This document shows positions 18,889-27,091 of a stretch of DNA of 64,000 nt, piece after piece. This stretch comes from Microtetraspora sp. NBRC 13810 (lineage in GTDB: Bacteria; Actinomycetota; Actinomycetes; Streptosporangiales; Streptosporangiaceae). The notes below the pieces were generated by a model, which ran no database searches, was not told where the DNA came from, and worked only from the letters and a program-made list of their open reading frames with translations. The DNA is taken from contig NZ_BSRQ01000009.1 in NCBI RefSeq assembly GCF_030268685.1, positions 223,693-287,692 of the forward strand, given 5' to 3'. Numbering within the stretch: the stretch's first letter is position 1; every line of letters starts with the position of its first letter. The position numbers were made by a program, and so were the translations under genes.

Positions 18889-18917
18889 AGGCCGGTTCCG
18901 ATCATCGGAACCGGCCT
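18889..18917 (+). terminator. terminator after tRNA-Pro
   Basis: A 13-bp perfect stem (18889-18901 with 18905-18917) with a 3-base loop starts 20 bases after the tRNA. It also faces the end of the minus-strand pseudogene. Confidence 0.75.
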
Positions 18918-18935
18918 TCGCCGTTCACTGAGTGA

Positions 18936-19250
18936 CTACGCTTCCGCGATGTCGGCAGATGGGGCCTGAGACCTGTGAAGCAGAACGTAATCGATCATGC
19001 GGCGCATGGTCTCAACGTTCTCGTAGAGTAACCCAGTGCCTTGTTGCACTGCTGACACAAGATGCCTCGTACCTTCCCCGTCTCTTGATCAACATGAGCA
19101 GTACTCCGTTCGGGTTGGTGTTCATCGGCTCCACCGCCGTCCCCAGCAGCGCGGGCATCCCCGGCGGTTGCACCAGGTCTCTGGGCGTGAGGCCCAGATC
19201 CGGCTGATGGCGTCGATCGATCCGCCGCTGTGGACGGGGAGCCGGGCGAC
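18936..19250 (-). pseudogene. endonuclease VII/HNH-like pseudogene, several frameshifts
   Basis: Conserved pieces of a recombination endonuclease VII-like protein appear in different frames. GTAVEPMNTNPNGVLL is in one frame. HVDQETGKVRGILCQQCNKALG (given here as two joined parts, HVDQETGKVRG and ILCQQCNKALG) is in a second. LLYENVETMRRMIDYVLL and a stop at 18936-18938 follow after another shift near 19034. The CxxC and HVD elements are family hallmarks. It is too damaged to make an intact product. Confidence 0.6.
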
Positions 19251-19346
19251 CTGCCATTGGCAGTAGCGCTCCTGAGTCATGCGCACCAGCTCGCTGAACA
19301 GACCTCCGGCGAAGAAGACCAGGAGGTAGACGAGGACAGAGATCAT
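19122..19346 (-). CDS. small single-pass membrane protein
   Basis: A 74-residue protein starting MISVLVYLLVFFAGGLFSEL, one N-terminal membrane helix, then a basic tail ending with two close Cys pairs. It has a GGAG ribosome site 6 bases before ATG 19346, inside the end of the upstream gene. No family recognised. Its 3' part runs into the endonuclease VII-like remnant, so the C-terminus may be the product of a frameshift and the original protein may have ended differently. Confidence 0.5.
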   Translation of the reverse strand: MISVLVYLLVFFAGGLFSELVRMTQERYCQWQVARLPVHSGGSIDAISRIWASRPETWCNRRGCPRCWGRRWSR

Positions 19347-19348
19347 GG

Positions 19349-19522
19349 TCAGCTCCACTGGGAACGGGTGAGAAGGCGGCAGACGCGGCAACCGGGCAGA
19401 CAGCGAACGCCGTGGGTGGTGCAGCGCTGGAGTTGACGGCCGGAAGTGGTGCCACAGCGGCGGCAGCCGTACGGGGTGGCCGAGCGGGTAGCGCAGTCGG
19501 AGCAGTGGAAACGGCTGGTCAT
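19349..19522 (-). CDS. small Cys-rich protein
   Basis: A 57-residue protein with nine Cys, several as CxxC (CSDC, CRRC, CRVC), suggesting one or two zinc ribbons. ATG 19522 overlaps the stop of the upstream WhiB-like gene by one base and has GGAG eight bases upstream. It is part of a tightly packed minus-strand chain. Function unknown. Confidence 0.6.
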   Translation of the reverse strand: MTSRFHCSDCATRSATPYGCRRCGTTSGRQLQRCTTHGVRCLPGCRVCRLLTRSQWS

Positions 19523-19840
19523 CAGGCCATCTCCAGCCTTTTGATCGGTGCGGAGGCCGGACGGCGGTTCAGGCCCTCCAACTTCTCTGCGGTGTATCCG
19601 GCCCAAATGCCCTCGTCCGGATTGAGGGCCAGCGCGTACGACAGACACGCCGTGCGCGCCGGGCAGTTGCGGCAGATGCTCTTGGCCAGAGCCTCTCCGC
19701 CGCGTGTCGGTGGGCTCGTCGTCCAGGCCGATGAAGAGATCCGCCTGTGCCGAATCGCAAGCAGGTGTGGCGTTGATGAGGTCGTCGAGCAGGTCGGCCA
19801 AGTCGTTGGCGCTGTTCCGCGCCGCGTCCGGGGCCTTCAC
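19522..19840 (-). pseudogene. WhiB-like gene with a frameshift
   Basis: From GTG 19840 (overlapping the upstream stop as GTGA) the frame gives an acidic helix and TPACDSAQADLFIGLDDEP, the first Cys region of a Wbl protein. One extra base near 19696 shifts the frame. The second frame gives SICRNCPARTACLSYAL, then GIWAGYTAEKLEGLNRR and a TGA at 19524-19522. Together they make a normal-length Wbl protein with four Cys. It was probably functional until recently, since both halves are otherwise open. Confidence 0.65.
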
Positions 19841-20043
19841 AGCTTCACGCCCAGAGCGCGCAGCGATTCGACCAGGGCGAGCCGGATGCAGGTCGGGCAG
19901 ATCGTCGGAGATGGCGGCTCGTAGCCGGGCGTGGTCTCCTCGATGCCGTCGCACATCAGGCAGGTCCACTCAACGCCCTGATCAGGGATGGTGACGTACT
20001 GCGCGCTCCGGCTTTTGCTGCGCACGAACGTCCGTTGAGCCAA
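19837..20043 (-). CDS. small zinc-finger-like protein
   Basis: A 68-residue protein with a CLMCDG and TICPTC pair of CxxC motifs about 25 residues apart, fitting one zinc site. The start is ATG 20043. It is the first gene of the minus-strand chain and diverges from the GntR gene across 109 bases. No known family. Confidence 0.6.
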   Translation of the reverse strand: MAQRTFVRSKSRSAQYVTIPDQGVEWTCLMCDGIEETTPGYEPPSPTICPTCIRLALVESLRALGVKL

Positions 20044-20091
20044 GTACGTACTCTCCGCACTCCGCGCTGTGTATGCACTCTGCGTGATTGC

Positions 20092-20131
20092 TTGGTCACT
20101 GTCAAGCTTCTTGGTACGGTGAGTACGTACA
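20092..20131 (+). promoter_or_regulatory. promoter and operator candidate for the GntR gene
   Basis: A TTGGTC box at 20092-20097 and TACGGT at 20115-20120, with 17-bp spacing, fit a sigma-70-type promoter. The -10 region lies in a partly symmetric GTACGGTGAGTACGTAC, a likely autoregulatory GntR operator covering the divergent promoters too. Confidence 0.4.
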
Positions 20132-20152
20132 AGTCATTCAGGGAGGTCACAA

Positions 20153-20914
20153 GTGCGAGCCGGATCCGACTCCCGCGCGCTGTATGAGCGCGTCGCGGAC
20201 GCCCTGCGTACGTCTATAGAGCGGGGCGAACTGGCACCGGGAGACACGGTGCCGCCAGAACAGGAGCTGGCAGAGAGCCACGGCGTGTCGCGTCAGACCG
20301 TCCGACAGGCGCTGCAACAGCTCACCAATGAGGGCCTGCTCAGCAGCGGACGAGGCCGCGGCCGTACCGTGCGCTCACAAGCGCGGCTGCGCTGGCATCT
20401 CTCCCACTACGAGAACCAGAGCAAGCACAGCGCCGCCGCGGACGCGTGGGCAAGAGAGGTCCAGGACCAGGGCCACATCCCTCTGCAGGAAGTGAACGTC
20501 GGTCTGGAGATTCCGCCGGCCGCGGTGGCCGAACGGCTCAACCTCGACGCCGAAAAGGACATCGTCGTCGTCCGGCGTCGGGTGCGGTACGTGGACGACG
20601 TGCCGTTCCAGGTGGCCGACAGCTACTTCCCGGAGGACCTCGTCAGAGGCACGGCGCTGATGCAACCGAAGGATGTGTCCGCCCCGGGTGGTCTACTCGC
20701 GTCCATCGGCCACGCCCAGACGCGGCTGGTGGACGAGATCCAGATCCGGATGCCCACCAAGGACGAGTCCGCTCGTCTCGGGCTTCCTGCGGGCACGCCG
20801 GTGGCTGAGCACATGCGCACCGGCTACGACGCCGATGGCCGGGCCGTGCGCGTGATGGTCACGGTGGCTCCGGGTGACAGGCACACACTCGTCTACGAGC
20901 TCAACGCCACGTGA
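20153..20914 (+). CDS. GntR-family regulator (HutC/UTRA type)
   Basis: A 253-residue regulator. An N-terminal winged helix (about 10-75, with GDTVPPEQELAESHGVSRQTV) is followed by a UTRA ligand-binding domain (about 95-245, DIVVVRRRVRYVDDVPFQVADSYFP shortened here). Actinomycete integrative elements such as pSAM2 use this type as their copy-control repressor. GTG 20153 has AGGGAGG at 20141-20147. It is coupled to the next gene by GTGA. Confidence 0.88.
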   Translation: MRAGSDSRALYERVADALRTSIERGELAPGDTVPPEQELAESHGVSRQTVRQALQQLTNEGLLSSGRGRGRTVRSQARLRWHLSHYENQSKHSAAADAWAREVQDQGHIPLQEVNVGLEIPPAAVAERLNLDAEKDIVVVRRRVRYVDDVPFQVADSYFPEDLVRGTALMQPKDVSAPGGLLASIGHAQTRLVDEIQIRMPTKDESARLGLPAGTPVAEHMRTGYDADGRAVRVMVTVAPGDRHTLVYELNAT

Positions 20915-21708
20915 CCGATGCCGATGTCGCGGATCTCTTTCGCGACGACCCCATGGCGCAACCGCTCACATATCCAGGCCGAATCCCCGCCACCTCCGGT
21001 GTGCTGGTGGACGACGCCTACCTGGCGTTATGCCCGGTCGAGAGCGCCCCGGCAGACGAATGGCAGGTCGGAGACGAAACGCTGGAGAAGCTCTTGGCCC
21101 GTCTCGGCTGCGCGCCCATGGTGGAGCGCCATCCGGTCGTCGCCGTGGGCTCCAACGCCTCACCGAGCCAGATGCGCCGCAAGTTCGTCACCCACGGAAT
21201 CCGACCGGTCATCCCCATGACGCTCGCCGATGTCGAGGGCATCGCGCCGGGCGTCTCCGCGCACGTCAACCGGTGGGGCTATGTGCCCGCCGTGCCGGTG
21301 GAGACGCCCGGCGAGAGCTCACGGCTCTTCGTGCTCTGGCTCGACGACCGTGAGTTATCCACGCTGGACATAACTGAACCCAACTACTGGCGGCGCAGAA
21401 TGCCCGTTGAGCGCCATCCCGTGGCGCTGGAATCGGGTGTCCTGTTGCCGCCCTGCTACGTCTACGTCGGCAAGCACGGCTGTCTGGCGGACGAGACCGG
21501 CGAAGCCAGACGCCTTACAGATCAACGGAGGCTCATCCAGTCCCTGTTGGACGAGTCCGCCGAACTCCGCCGTCTGTGCGGGAGCACGCCCGACGAGTTC
21601 ATCTCACTCGTACGAGACGAGGCACTCCGTGACACCATCTACCGACTCTTCCCAGCCGAGCGCCGCACGTTGTTACAGCCCGGACTGGTGGACCTGCCGT
21701 CCAGCTAA
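20911..21708 (+). CDS. GGCT-like fold protein
   Basis: A 265-residue protein. VVAVGSNASPSQMRRKF resembles the YGSNL loop of gamma-glutamylcyclotransferase-like proteins, and LFVLWLDDRELSTLDITEPNYWRR resembles their LD..E..Y region (quoted in part). The similarity is to the fold; the substrate is unknown. GTG 20911 overlaps the GntR stop, so the two are made together. It ends overlapping the converging small gene by 4 bases. Confidence 0.6.
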   Translation: MTDADVADLFRDDPMAQPLTYPGRIPATSGVLVDDAYLALCPVESAPADEWQVGDETLEKLLARLGCAPMVERHPVVAVGSNASPSQMRRKFVTHGIRPVIPMTLADVEGIAPGVSAHVNRWGYVPAVPVETPGESSRLFVLWLDDRELSTLDITEPNYWRRRMPVERHPVALESGVLLPPCYVYVGKHGCLADETGEARRLTDQRRLIQSLLDESAELRRLCGSTPDEFISLVRDEALRDTIYRLFPAERRTLLQPGLVDLPSS

Positions 21709-21926
21709 CGCTGGCCGGATCGGCGGTGCCGATGACCACCGATGAGGTGCTCCCATACCGGCCGCGCCTTGGCGTAGAGACCTCGGGCGGTCTCCTCGTA
21801 GCGCTCGCCGTTGCGGCGCAGGACGAGGAACTGGCCGCCTTCACAGCACCACTCGTACTCACCGCAGCACGACGTGTCCATCACACGGAGGGTGCCGTGA
21901 CGCACGTAAGGACGCCATTCGTACAC
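21705..21926 (-). CDS. small hypothetical protein
   Basis: A 73-residue protein starting MYEWRPYVRHGTLRVMDTSC, with a Cys pair and a Cys pair further on (DTSCCGEYEWCCEGG). GTG 21926 has GAGG upstream and lies 6 bases after the previous gene. Not recognised. Confidence 0.5.
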   Translation of the reverse strand: MYEWRPYVRHGTLRVMDTSCCGEYEWCCEGGQFLVLRRNGERYEETARGLYAKARPVWEHLIGGHRHRRSGQR

Positions 21927-21932
21927 CGCGCC

Positions 21933-22175
21933 TCACTCGCCCGGCTCGGCCCGGCGCAGGCGCAGCAACGTCCCGCCGTAGATGTAGGAGGGACGCCGCG
22001 CGAGGCGGTCGAGGCGCACCACCTGGACCTCGCCCGTGGCGCCGGGTGCCAACGAGTCGAGCGCTTGGCTCAGCCGTTCGGCAGCCCGGCCAAACTCGCC
22101 GGTTACGCCGCACGTCACCCGGCCGGAGTCGTCGGTGGCCGCCCACGAGTAGAAACCATCGGTGTCGTAGTGCAC
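21933..22175 (-). CDS. small hypothetical protein
   Basis: An 80-residue acidic protein starting MHYDTDGFYSWAATDDSGRV. It forms a two-gene unit with the following minus-strand gene. The start GTG 22175 has no clear ribosome site. Not recognised. Confidence 0.45.
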   Translation of the reverse strand: MHYDTDGFYSWAATDDSGRVTCGVTGEFGRAAERLSQALDSLAPGATGEVQVVRLDRLARRPSYIYGGTLLRLRRAEPGE

Positions 22176-22282
22176 GAATACATCAGAGCCAGGCGCGGTA
22201 GCACGTCAGAAGAGGACATCGGGAGGCGACAGCAGGTGTCCGCCCCCGTGTCCGCCTCACCGCCCTGTCGGAGGTGTGTCGG

Positions 22283-23506
22283 ATGAGCGTCCCCGTCCCT
22301 GTGTGGGCCACTCGGCTGCTGGCTGCCCGTACAACGCGGGGCTGGTCGCAGCGTGACCTGGCTCGGGAACTGGTCAGAGTGACGGAGAAGCCCCTTCCAG
22401 AGCTGGCCAGCCTTATCCGGCGGATCCGGGGGCACGAGACCGGCGAGCACCGGCCCGACGCCTTCTACACCAAGCTCTACTGCGCCGTCTTTGGCGCGAC
22501 CGAAGATCAGTTGTTCGGCACGGTCACCGTGCCAGTTCCCGCTCTGGCCCTGCCATCACTTGCTCCCGATCCCGACCTCTACGAGCGCATCACCCGCGCC
22601 ATCCAAGACCCGCCCCGCGTCGATCTCGCGACCGTGCAATGGCTGGAACACTGCCTCGCTGAGCATCGCCGCGTGGAGGACACCATCGGCAGCCGGCCCC
22701 TCCTGCCGCTCGTCCACGCTCAGCTGTCCACCGTGGCCGACCTCGCCCGGGGAGCCAGAGGCGCGCTGGCTGACCGGGCCGTCGCCACGCTCGCTCAGTA
22801 CGCCCAGTTCATCGCCTGGATGTGCCACGACTCCCGCCAGCACGCCGCCGCACTTGCCTGGTACGACCGCTCCCACGCCTGGGCCATCGAAGCCGGAGAC
22901 GCCTCCCTGGCCTCCACCACCCTGAACATGCGCGCCCACCAGGCATGGAGCCTCGGCGACCCGCACCGCTGCGTGCGCCTAGCCGAAGCCTCCCGCTGGC
23001 ACGACGGGCGCACCACCTACGGCGTGCAAGGCATGGCCGCCCAGATGGCCGGCCGAGGCTACGCCCAACTCGGCGAGGCGAACCAGGCCCGCACCAGACT
23101 GGCCGAAGCCGAAGACCTCATCCGGGCGGCGGCCGAGCACCCCGACGACGAGCCGCCATGGATGTACTTCTACGACGAGGGCTGGTTCCTCATGCAACGC
23201 GGCATGACCGAACTGGAACTAGGCGATGGCCGCCGCGCCGCCGAGTTCATCGAGCGCGGCCTGTCCACCCTGCCCGAGTCCTACCGACGTGACCGGGCCT
23301 GGTTCGGAGCCTGCCTGGCACGAGCCCACATCCTGCAGGGCGATGCCGAAGCCGCGACCGCCATCGCCACGCACGTGGCCCCAGACGCGGTGGCCGTCAA
23401 CGCCTACGCTGTGACCGAACTCCACCGCGCCGCCCATGAACTGTCGGCGGCGGGCGCCTCTGGCGCAAAAGTGATCAAGGACTCACTGACGTCCGTGAAG
23501 CATTGA
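22283..23506 (+). CDS. XRE-family HTH regulator with TPR-like C-terminus
   Basis: A 407-residue protein. An N-terminal Cro/C1-type HTH (about 8-70, RGWSQRDLARELVRVTEK) is followed by a long helical part (150-400) with TPR-like units (ALAWYDRSHAWAIEAGD, AGRGYAQLGEANQARTRLAEAE). Such proteins are common next to actinomycete integrative elements and small-molecule biosynthesis genes. ATG 22283 has GGAGG at 22270-22274. Target unknown. Confidence 0.8.
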   Translation: MSVPVPVWATRLLAARTTRGWSQRDLARELVRVTEKPLPELASLIRRIRGHETGEHRPDAFYTKLYCAVFGATEDQLFGTVTVPVPALALPSLAPDPDLYERITRAIQDPPRVDLATVQWLEHCLAEHRRVEDTIGSRPLLPLVHAQLSTVADLARGARGALADRAVATLAQYAQFIAWMCHDSRQHAAALAWYDRSHAWAIEAGDASLASTTLNMRAHQAWSLGDPHRCVRLAEASRWHDGRTTYGVQGMAAQMAGRGYAQLGEANQARTRLAEAEDLIRAAAEHPDDEPPWMYFYDEGWFLMQRGMTELELGDGRRAAEFIERGLSTLPESYRRDRAWFGACLARAHILQGDAEAATAIATHVAPDAVAVNAYAVTELHRAAHELSAAGASGAKVIKDSLTSVKH

Positions 23507-23587
23507 GGAACTGTCCCTACTGTCCCCATGTCCCTCCCTCGCTCTTGACGTCGTCGAGTTCCGACAGCTCCCGCCATTGGTCCTGAG

Positions 23588-24088
23588 TCACCTCCAGACG
23601 TACGGCATGCCTGCTGCATCGAGCGCGGCGATGGTCGCCTCGTACTCACGGGCGGTCTTGCCGGTGATGGTGCACGCGCTGTACCCGCTCATCGGGTCCC
23701 TGTCCTTCGGCCCCTTCAGCCCCAGCTCTCGGGCCAGGCGCAGGAAGTGCTTGTTGTGGTACCGATACGCCATGGTGTCGTCGATGCCGCGCACTGTAGC
23801 CAGGCCGTGGACGGCATCGTGGAGCAGGGCCTCCATGACGCGGCGTCCCCCGAGGCCGAGCAGATCCCCAGCGGGGAACAACTCCGGCTTGGTCGACTTG
23901 TCCGCGACCCAGCGGGCGGGGTCCCAGTGCCAGTGCCCCCAAGTCATCCACTCCCCCTCGCTGCCCCGGCCGGTGATGACGACGACGTCGGGGATTTCGG
24001 GGTGACGGTCGCGGATGTCCTGCCATGCCTGTTCCAGGACGCTGACGATGTGGCGGCCAGTGGTGGGTGCGCTGTTTATGGAGCCCAT
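23588..24088 (-). CDS. zincin-like hypothetical protein
   Basis: A 166-residue protein. ALLHDAVHGLA resembles a metallopeptidase HExxH helix with Asp in place of Glu, followed 20 residues later by RYHNKHFLRLARELGL, which is the SprT-like third-ligand region. Such zincin-like proteins occur on actinomycete plasmids and integrative elements. No secretion signal. Activity is uncertain because of the Glu to Asp change. Confidence 0.55.
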   Translation of the reverse strand: MGSINSAPTTGRHIVSVLEQAWQDIRDRHPEIPDVVVITGRGSEGEWMTWGHWHWDPARWVADKSTKPELFPAGDLLGLGGRRVMEALLHDAVHGLATVRGIDDTMAYRYHNKHFLRLARELGLKGPKDRDPMSGYSACTITGKTAREYEATIAALDAAGMPYVWR

Positions 24089-24250
24089 TCATAGCATGGA
24101 GATGCCAGGAATGGGCGGTCATCGCTGGATGCGTCGGCCGGAGACGCCCTGGAGCAGCACGTACGCCAGGTAGACCGACATGTCGATCCGGCCGGGACTG
24201 TCGGGTCGGTCGGCATCCACGTCGTCCACGCGCCCTCGGGGTCCGTCATC

Positions 24251-24358
24251 ATGCCGCGAAGCCGCACCCGGTCGCAGGAACACGAAAAGGCCCAGCGCTA
24301 CCCCGACGCCATCGAACAAGCCCACGCCGAGTACGCCGTCCGCCGCCAAGGGCTCTGA
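24251..24358 (+). CDS. short ORF or remnant
   Basis: A 35-residue frame, MPRSRTRSQEHEKAQRYPDA then IEQAHAEYAVRRQGL, with biased codon use and an amphipathic helical look. The frame stays open upstream to 24095 without a good start, so this may be the 3' end of a broken gene. Not recognised. Confidence 0.3.
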   Translation: MPRSRTRSQEHEKAQRYPDAIEQAHAEYAVRRQGL

Positions 24359-24421
24359 GGCGGCGAGCTGCCGGATCGGTGCGCCGCCCGCCGTGGGTCG
24401 GGTGGCGGGCGGCGCGGGTGA

Positions 24422-27091
24422 TCAGGTGCCGGACTCGGCGGTCAGGAGGGTGGCGCCGCTGGGGTCGGTGAGGACCAGGCGGGCCTGGGTGCCCGGGGCG
24501 ACCTTGCCGTTGAGCTTGACCGCGGTGTTGGCCGTGCCGGTGAAGGCGCTGCTGTCGAGCGTCTTTCCGGTCGTGGCGTCGACCAGGGTCGCGCGCAGGC
24601 GCTGGCCGATCCCGGTGGAGAACAGCCGGCCGGTGACGTTGCCGGAGGCGTCCACCTTGACCTCCGCGGCACCGTTGGCGTTGGCGTTGGTGACGTCTCC
24701 GAGGTCCATCGTGGGCAGGTACGTCTCCGTCCACGACAGGGTCTGCCCGGCCTTGAGGATGGCGGGGGTGAAGAACTTCGGCGACGCGCCCGCCCACAGC
24801 TCGATGTACGGGCGGGCCGAGTTGCCCTTGCTGTAGACGTTGGTGTCGAACGACTTGTTCTGGCCCCACTCCCAGAACTTCAGGCCGGGGGTCTTGGTGT
24901 TGTCGCCGACCCGGATGACGCCCTCGTTGTTCTCGTGGTTGACCACGCCCCACCAGTTGCCCTGCTTCATGGTGGCGAGGTCCTGGCCGTAGGCGATGCC
25001 GTCCCGGGTCCAGTTCGACATCTGCTTGAGCTTGTCCAGCTTGAGCAGGCCGGAGCCGGGAGGGCCGGCGGGCTGCTCGACGCTCTCCATCCAGGCGTAG
25101 CCGGGGTCACGGTAGATCGTCTTGACCGGCGAGACGACCGACATCGTCGGGGATCCCGAGGTCGTCGGGGCGCCCGGCGCGAGCGTCGTGCACGTCCAGT
25201 ACTCGAACCGCTTGTCCTGGTCGCCGGGGTTGTTGAGGCTGACCGTCATGTCGAGGGTCGGCTTGCGCGCGTCCACGGAGTAGGTGACGGACGTCCTGAT
25301 GCCGGTGGGGCCGTACACGTACCGGGAGGGCTTGTACGGGTAGTCGACGTCGTCGGTCTTCGTCACGGTGATCGAGAACTTGCCGTCACGCTGGTCGATC
25401 TTGTAGTCCCACGGCACGTTCCAGTACTTGCCGTGCTCGGCCTCGGTGAGCGTCGGGAACACGCCGCCGTACACCATCAGCCAGTTCTGGTAGAAGGGCG
25501 AGTTGCCGGGGGTCCCGGGGTTGGTGCTGGAGAACCCGTACGGGGTGCCGACGGGGTTGGTGTAGAACAGGTCGTTCCCGGTCGGCTTGTAGATCATCGA
25601 CAGGAGACGGCCGCCGTAGCCGGGCGCGAACGTCGCCTTGATGTACTTGTTCTCCACCTCGATGGTCTTGATGGTCTGGCCGACCACCTTGTCCGCCACG
25701 CCCTCCCGCCGGACGGAGACGCCGTCGCCGCTGACCTGGTAGTCGTAGCGGTCGAAAACGGTGGTGGCGTGCGTGTTGACCTTGAGGTAGTCCGGGCCGT
25801 TCGGGTTGAAGCCGATACCCGGCGAGGTGAAGTTCCGCGGGGCCCGTACGGGCACGGGCGCGGTGTTCGTGCTGGTGGCGCCGGTGACGTCGGTGACGGC
25901 GCTCTGGGCCAGCGCCACACCGCCGCGCGCGCCGGCCCTGAGGGTCTGCCCGCTGTCCAGCTTGATCACGAGGGTGGACGCGTCGGGGAAGTACGCCGCG
26001 TCGTCGCGCAGCGCCTGGGCCACGTCCCGGCCCGAGGTGGTGGTGAGGCCGGTGAAGGTGAGCAGTCCGCGGACCTGGTCGGCCGTGACGTTGGTGCCGC
26101 TGACGCCGGTCAGGGTTTCCTTAACCGCCAGGTCGCCGGCCTTCGCGATCCGGTGGTTGAACCGGACCTCGATCCGGTCGCCGGACTCTCCGACCCGGAC
26201 ACCGGCGATCTCCGGAGCCACGTAGGCTCCTCCGCCGCGCGCGACGGACGCGCCGACCTCGGCGGTGGCCGGTCCCGCGTTCGTGGTCAGCTTCAGGCCG
26301 GTGCCGAGGGTGAGCTGGTAGGAGGCCGCGCCGTCCAGGTCTGCGCCGAAGTACAGCCGGTAGCGGCGCTGGTCGGACCCGGTGAGGCTCTCCACGTACA
26401 CCGGGCGTACGGCGGAGTCGCCGCTCGTGAGCGTGATGTCGGATCCGGTGTAGGCGCCGACCGGCATCCCGGACCAGATCGTCCCGGCGAACGTGACGTC
26501 CACCGTGCGCGAGTCCACCTGCTGGGCGGACGAGACGGTCGCGAGCGCGGCGTCCTGGGGGTTGCCGCGGAACCGGGACTGCTTCGTCGCCGAACCGGGC
26601 AGCACGCCGCCGTCCGCGGACCGGAAGAACAGGTCGCCGAGCTGGTCGCCGCCGCCGTCGAACCACAGCTCGTAGGAGCGGCCGTCCAGCGTGGCGCCTT
26701 CGCCCAGCACCACCCTCAGGGTCCGCCGGTCGGGGGTGTCCACCGGCCGGACGGTCGTGCCCGCGACCTGCGAGAGCGGACGGCCGTCGAGCGCCGCGTC
26801 CGCGCCGCCGGCGACGCCGCCGCTGATCCTGATGTACTGGCCCGCGTACACCTGGTTGGCCGCGGTGAACTGCAGGATGTCCGACCCGAGCGCCTTGTTG
26901 AAGGTGATGTCGATCGACTTGTCGTCGACCGAGGACACCTTGCTGACGCGCAACGACGGCTGCGCCGACTGCTGGGACTGGGCCAGCACCGGCTGCTGCA
27001 GCGACGCGACCGTGCCGCCCGCAGCGGTCAACGCCAGCGCCATGGCGAGGGCGGCGCTGCGCGGGCGCGTCCGGTTAGGCTGAGTGTTCAT
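24422..27091 (-). CDS. secreted DUF5107 protein (mutarotase-like)
   Basis: An 889-residue secreted protein. A signal peptide (about 1-36) is followed by three to four beta-sandwich units in the N-terminal half with repeated SKVSSVDDKSIDITFNKAL-like strands. The DUF5107/galactose mutarotase-like domain is at about 510-800 (ENKYIKATFAPGYGGRLLSM, DLFYTNPVGTPYGF, KFWEWGQNKSFD), then a C-terminal beta domain. It is probably a carbohydrate-acting extracellular protein; the reaction is unknown. ATG 27091 follows GGAGAGGA. An IclR regulator is divergent. Confidence 0.75.
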   Translation of the reverse strand: MNTQPNRTRPRSAALAMALALTAAGGTVASLQQPVLAQSQQSAQPSLRVSKVSSVDDKSIDITFNKALGSDILQFTAANQVYAGQYIRISGGVAGGADAALDGRPLSQVAGTTVRPVDTPDRRTLRVVLGEGATLDGRSYELWFDGGGDQLGDLFFRSADGGVLPGSATKQSRFRGNPQDAALATVSSAQQVDSRTVDVTFAGTIWSGMPVGAYTGSDITLTSGDSAVRPVYVESLTGSDQRRYRLYFGADLDGAASYQLTLGTGLKLTTNAGPATAEVGASVARGGGAYVAPEIAGVRVGESGDRIEVRFNHRIAKAGDLAVKETLTGVSGTNVTADQVRGLLTFTGLTTTSGRDVAQALRDDAAYFPDASTLVIKLDSGQTLRAGARGGVALAQSAVTDVTGATSTNTAPVPVRAPRNFTSPGIGFNPNGPDYLKVNTHATTVFDRYDYQVSGDGVSVRREGVADKVVGQTIKTIEVENKYIKATFAPGYGGRLLSMIYKPTGNDLFYTNPVGTPYGFSSTNPGTPGNSPFYQNWLMVYGGVFPTLTEAEHGKYWNVPWDYKIDQRDGKFSITVTKTDDVDYPYKPSRYVYGPTGIRTSVTYSVDARKPTLDMTVSLNNPGDQDKRFEYWTCTTLAPGAPTTSGSPTMSVVSPVKTIYRDPGYAWMESVEQPAGPPGSGLLKLDKLKQMSNWTRDGIAYGQDLATMKQGNWWGVVNHENNEGVIRVGDNTKTPGLKFWEWGQNKSFDTNVYSKGNSARPYIELWAGASPKFFTPAILKAGQTLSWTETYLPTMDLGDVTNANANGAAEVKVDASGNVTGRLFSTGIGQRLRATLVDATTGKTLDSSAFTGTANTAVKLNGKVAPGTQARLVLTDPSGATLLTAESGT

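Larger units (their letters stand above)
18869..24358. mobile_element. probable decayed integrative element next to tRNA-Pro
   Basis: The gene content changes abruptly at the tRNA 3' end from conserved core to short, coupled, poorly conserved genes and frameshifted pseudogenes (WhiB-like, endonuclease VII-like). There is also a UTRA-type GntR regulator of the kind used by actinomycete integrative elements. Integrase, excisionase, FtsK-like transfer and replication genes were not found. I found no second copy of the tRNA 3' sequence near 24 kb. Boundaries are therefore approximate and the mobile origin is inferred. Confidence 0.4.

Noticed and set aside
19522..19840. Programmed frameshifting in the WhiB-like gene
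   Set aside because: No slippery run at the shift point; WhiB genes are not known to use it. A simple mutation is more likely.
23500..24420. Second attachment site matching the tRNA-Pro 3' end
   Set aside because: I looked for the T-arm and acceptor sequence here and did not find it.
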